6,425 nt of DNA, taken from assembly GCA_016200785.1 (NCBI GenBank), contig JACQED010000249.1, positions 1 to 6,425 on the forward strand. Direction: 5' to 3'. Source of the stretch: Chloroflexota bacterium. Lineage in GTDB: Bacteria > Chloroflexota > Anaerolineae > Anaerolineales > JACQED01. A program made the position numbers and the translations under genes. The notes beneath the pieces are model-generated. The model worked only from the letters and a program-made list of their open reading frames with translations. It was not told the DNA's origin and did no database searches. Position 1 is the stretch's first letter. The number at the start of each line of letters is the position of its first letter. Below, in pieces: positions 5,781 through 6,425 of this stretch.

Positions 5781-6425
5781 AGGCGGCAAGAAAAATATCG
5801 AGGGAACGGACAACTGCCTCAGCCATCATCAGCAGGAATGGCTCAGTGTTCCCGCCGTGCGCGTCATCCAACGCCGCGTAATACGCCAGCCGTTCTTCGC
5901 GGCGGACAATTGCTGGCGGATAACCCTGCTGGATGAGAATCAGATTCATCAGCAATCGCGCCGTGCGGCCATTGCCATCCGCGAACGGGTGAATGTCCAC
6001 CAGCCGGAAGTGCGCCAACGCCGCGCGTTCGACTGCCGAGAGACTCTTGGCTTCCCCGTTGAGCCAAATCGCGAAATCGCGCATCCGCCCCGGCACGGCG
6101 ACCGGATCGGGCGGCGAAAACTCTGAACCGCTGATGCGAACGTTTCCGCGCCGGTAGCGTCCGGCCTCTTCGTCGTCAACCCCTTTGAGCACCAGCGCGT
6201 GAATTTGCCTCAAGTTGTGTTCTGTGAACGGCTCGGCTTCGCGCGCCAAAGCCTCGACAAAGTCAATGGCGTGCTTGTGATTGACGGCATCCAGATGCTC
6301 ACGCAGAGTCTTCCCGCCGACCGTCAGCCCATCGTGCAGGATCACTTCCGTCTCGCGCAAGGTCAGCGTCGAGCCTTCGATGGCGTTCGAGTGATAGGTC
6401 CACTCCACGTCGAAGTACGCCTTGA
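5779..6425 (-). CDS. Fic-domain protein (class II, N-terminal inhibitory helix), partial
   Basis: The frame is open to the right edge of the window (KAYFDV precedes the GTG at 6408), so the N-terminus is missing; 215 residues are visible. Fic enzymes transfer AMP, or occasionally other phosphate-bearing groups, to hydroxyl side chains of target proteins. The core motif HPFADGNGRTAR, at residues 140-151 counted from that GTG, is complete: catalytic His, phosphate-binding GNGR and the acidic residue. The SNAIEG at 7-12 fits the inhibitory-helix motif (S/T)xxxE(G/N), whose Glu blocks productive ATP binding; its N-terminal place makes this class II. AGRYRRGNVRISGS at 82-95 is the usual flap region. 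The target is unknown. No antitoxin partner is needed for class II and none is visible. It ends at TGA 5779-5781, 29 bp before mnmA, and may be co-transcribed with it. Confidence 0.93.
   Translation of the reverse strand, partial: KAYFDVEWTYHSNAIEGSTLTLRETEVILHDGLTVGGKTLREHLDAVNHKHAIDFVEALAREAEPFTEHNLRQIHALVLKGVDDEEAGRYRRGNVRISGSEFSPPDPVAVPGRMRDFAIWLNGEAKSLSAVERAALAHFRLVDIHPFADGNGRTARLLMNLILIQQGYPPAIVRREERLAYYAALDDAHGGNTEPFLLMMAEAVVRSLDIFLAA

Noticed and set aside
4475..5881. A 468-codon open frame on the plus strand opposite mnmA
   Set aside because: It is the antisense of mnmA, which has full family motifs on the minus strand; the translation is Arg/Ala-rich without recognisable domains and is kept open by high GC.
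6406..6408. GTG 6408 as the true start of the Fic protein
   Set aside because: The frame continues upstream to the window edge with residues (AYFDV) that fit the Fic N-terminal region, and no ribosome site precedes the GTG.
5779..6425. Fic/Doc toxin-antitoxin pair
   Set aside because: The inhibitory motif is in the same polypeptide (class II) and no small antitoxin gene is visible next to it.

Overview
This is a GC-rich bacterial window with tightly packed, uninterrupted housekeeping-type genes. Protein styles fit Chloroflexota (Anaerolineae-like): an MnmA with an NRCC-TPD segment, a fused NAD(P)H-hydrate repair enzyme, a YtxG/YtxH-like pair and an aldehyde:ferredoxin oxidoreductase. The taxon is an inference from protein style and repeat-rich junctions; no marker gene fixes it.

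Plus strand, left half. The window opens inside the C-terminal domain of an aldehyde:ferredoxin oxidoreductase family protein (1-414). Its stop codon overlaps by 4 bp the GTG start of an extended SDR / NAD-dependent epimerase (411-1397). After a 168-bp gap holding two palindromic repeats comes a bifunctional NAD(P)H-hydrate epimerase/dehydratase (1566-3197), which ends in a strong hairpin terminator (3207-3243). A second repeat element fills the rest of the convergent intergenic region.

Minus strand, right half, read right to left. A Fic-domain protein cut by the right edge (5779-6425) is followed by mnmA (4529-5749), a small membrane protein coupled to it by an ATGA overlap (4251-4532), then a two-TM YtxG/DUF948-like protein (3798-4229) and a YtxH-like protein (3367-3777). 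The last two seem to have their own promoter, an extended -10 box so close to the ATG that the mRNA would be almost leaderless.

No defence island, prophage, CRISPR array or RNA gene was seen. The most unusual content is the repeats: five different short repeat families occur in 6.4 kb, four at gene junctions and one inserted in frame in mnmA. The mnmA insertion is about 57 codons and contains a 65/66-identical 66-bp tandem duplication of palindromic elements; the tRNA-modification gene stays open through it.
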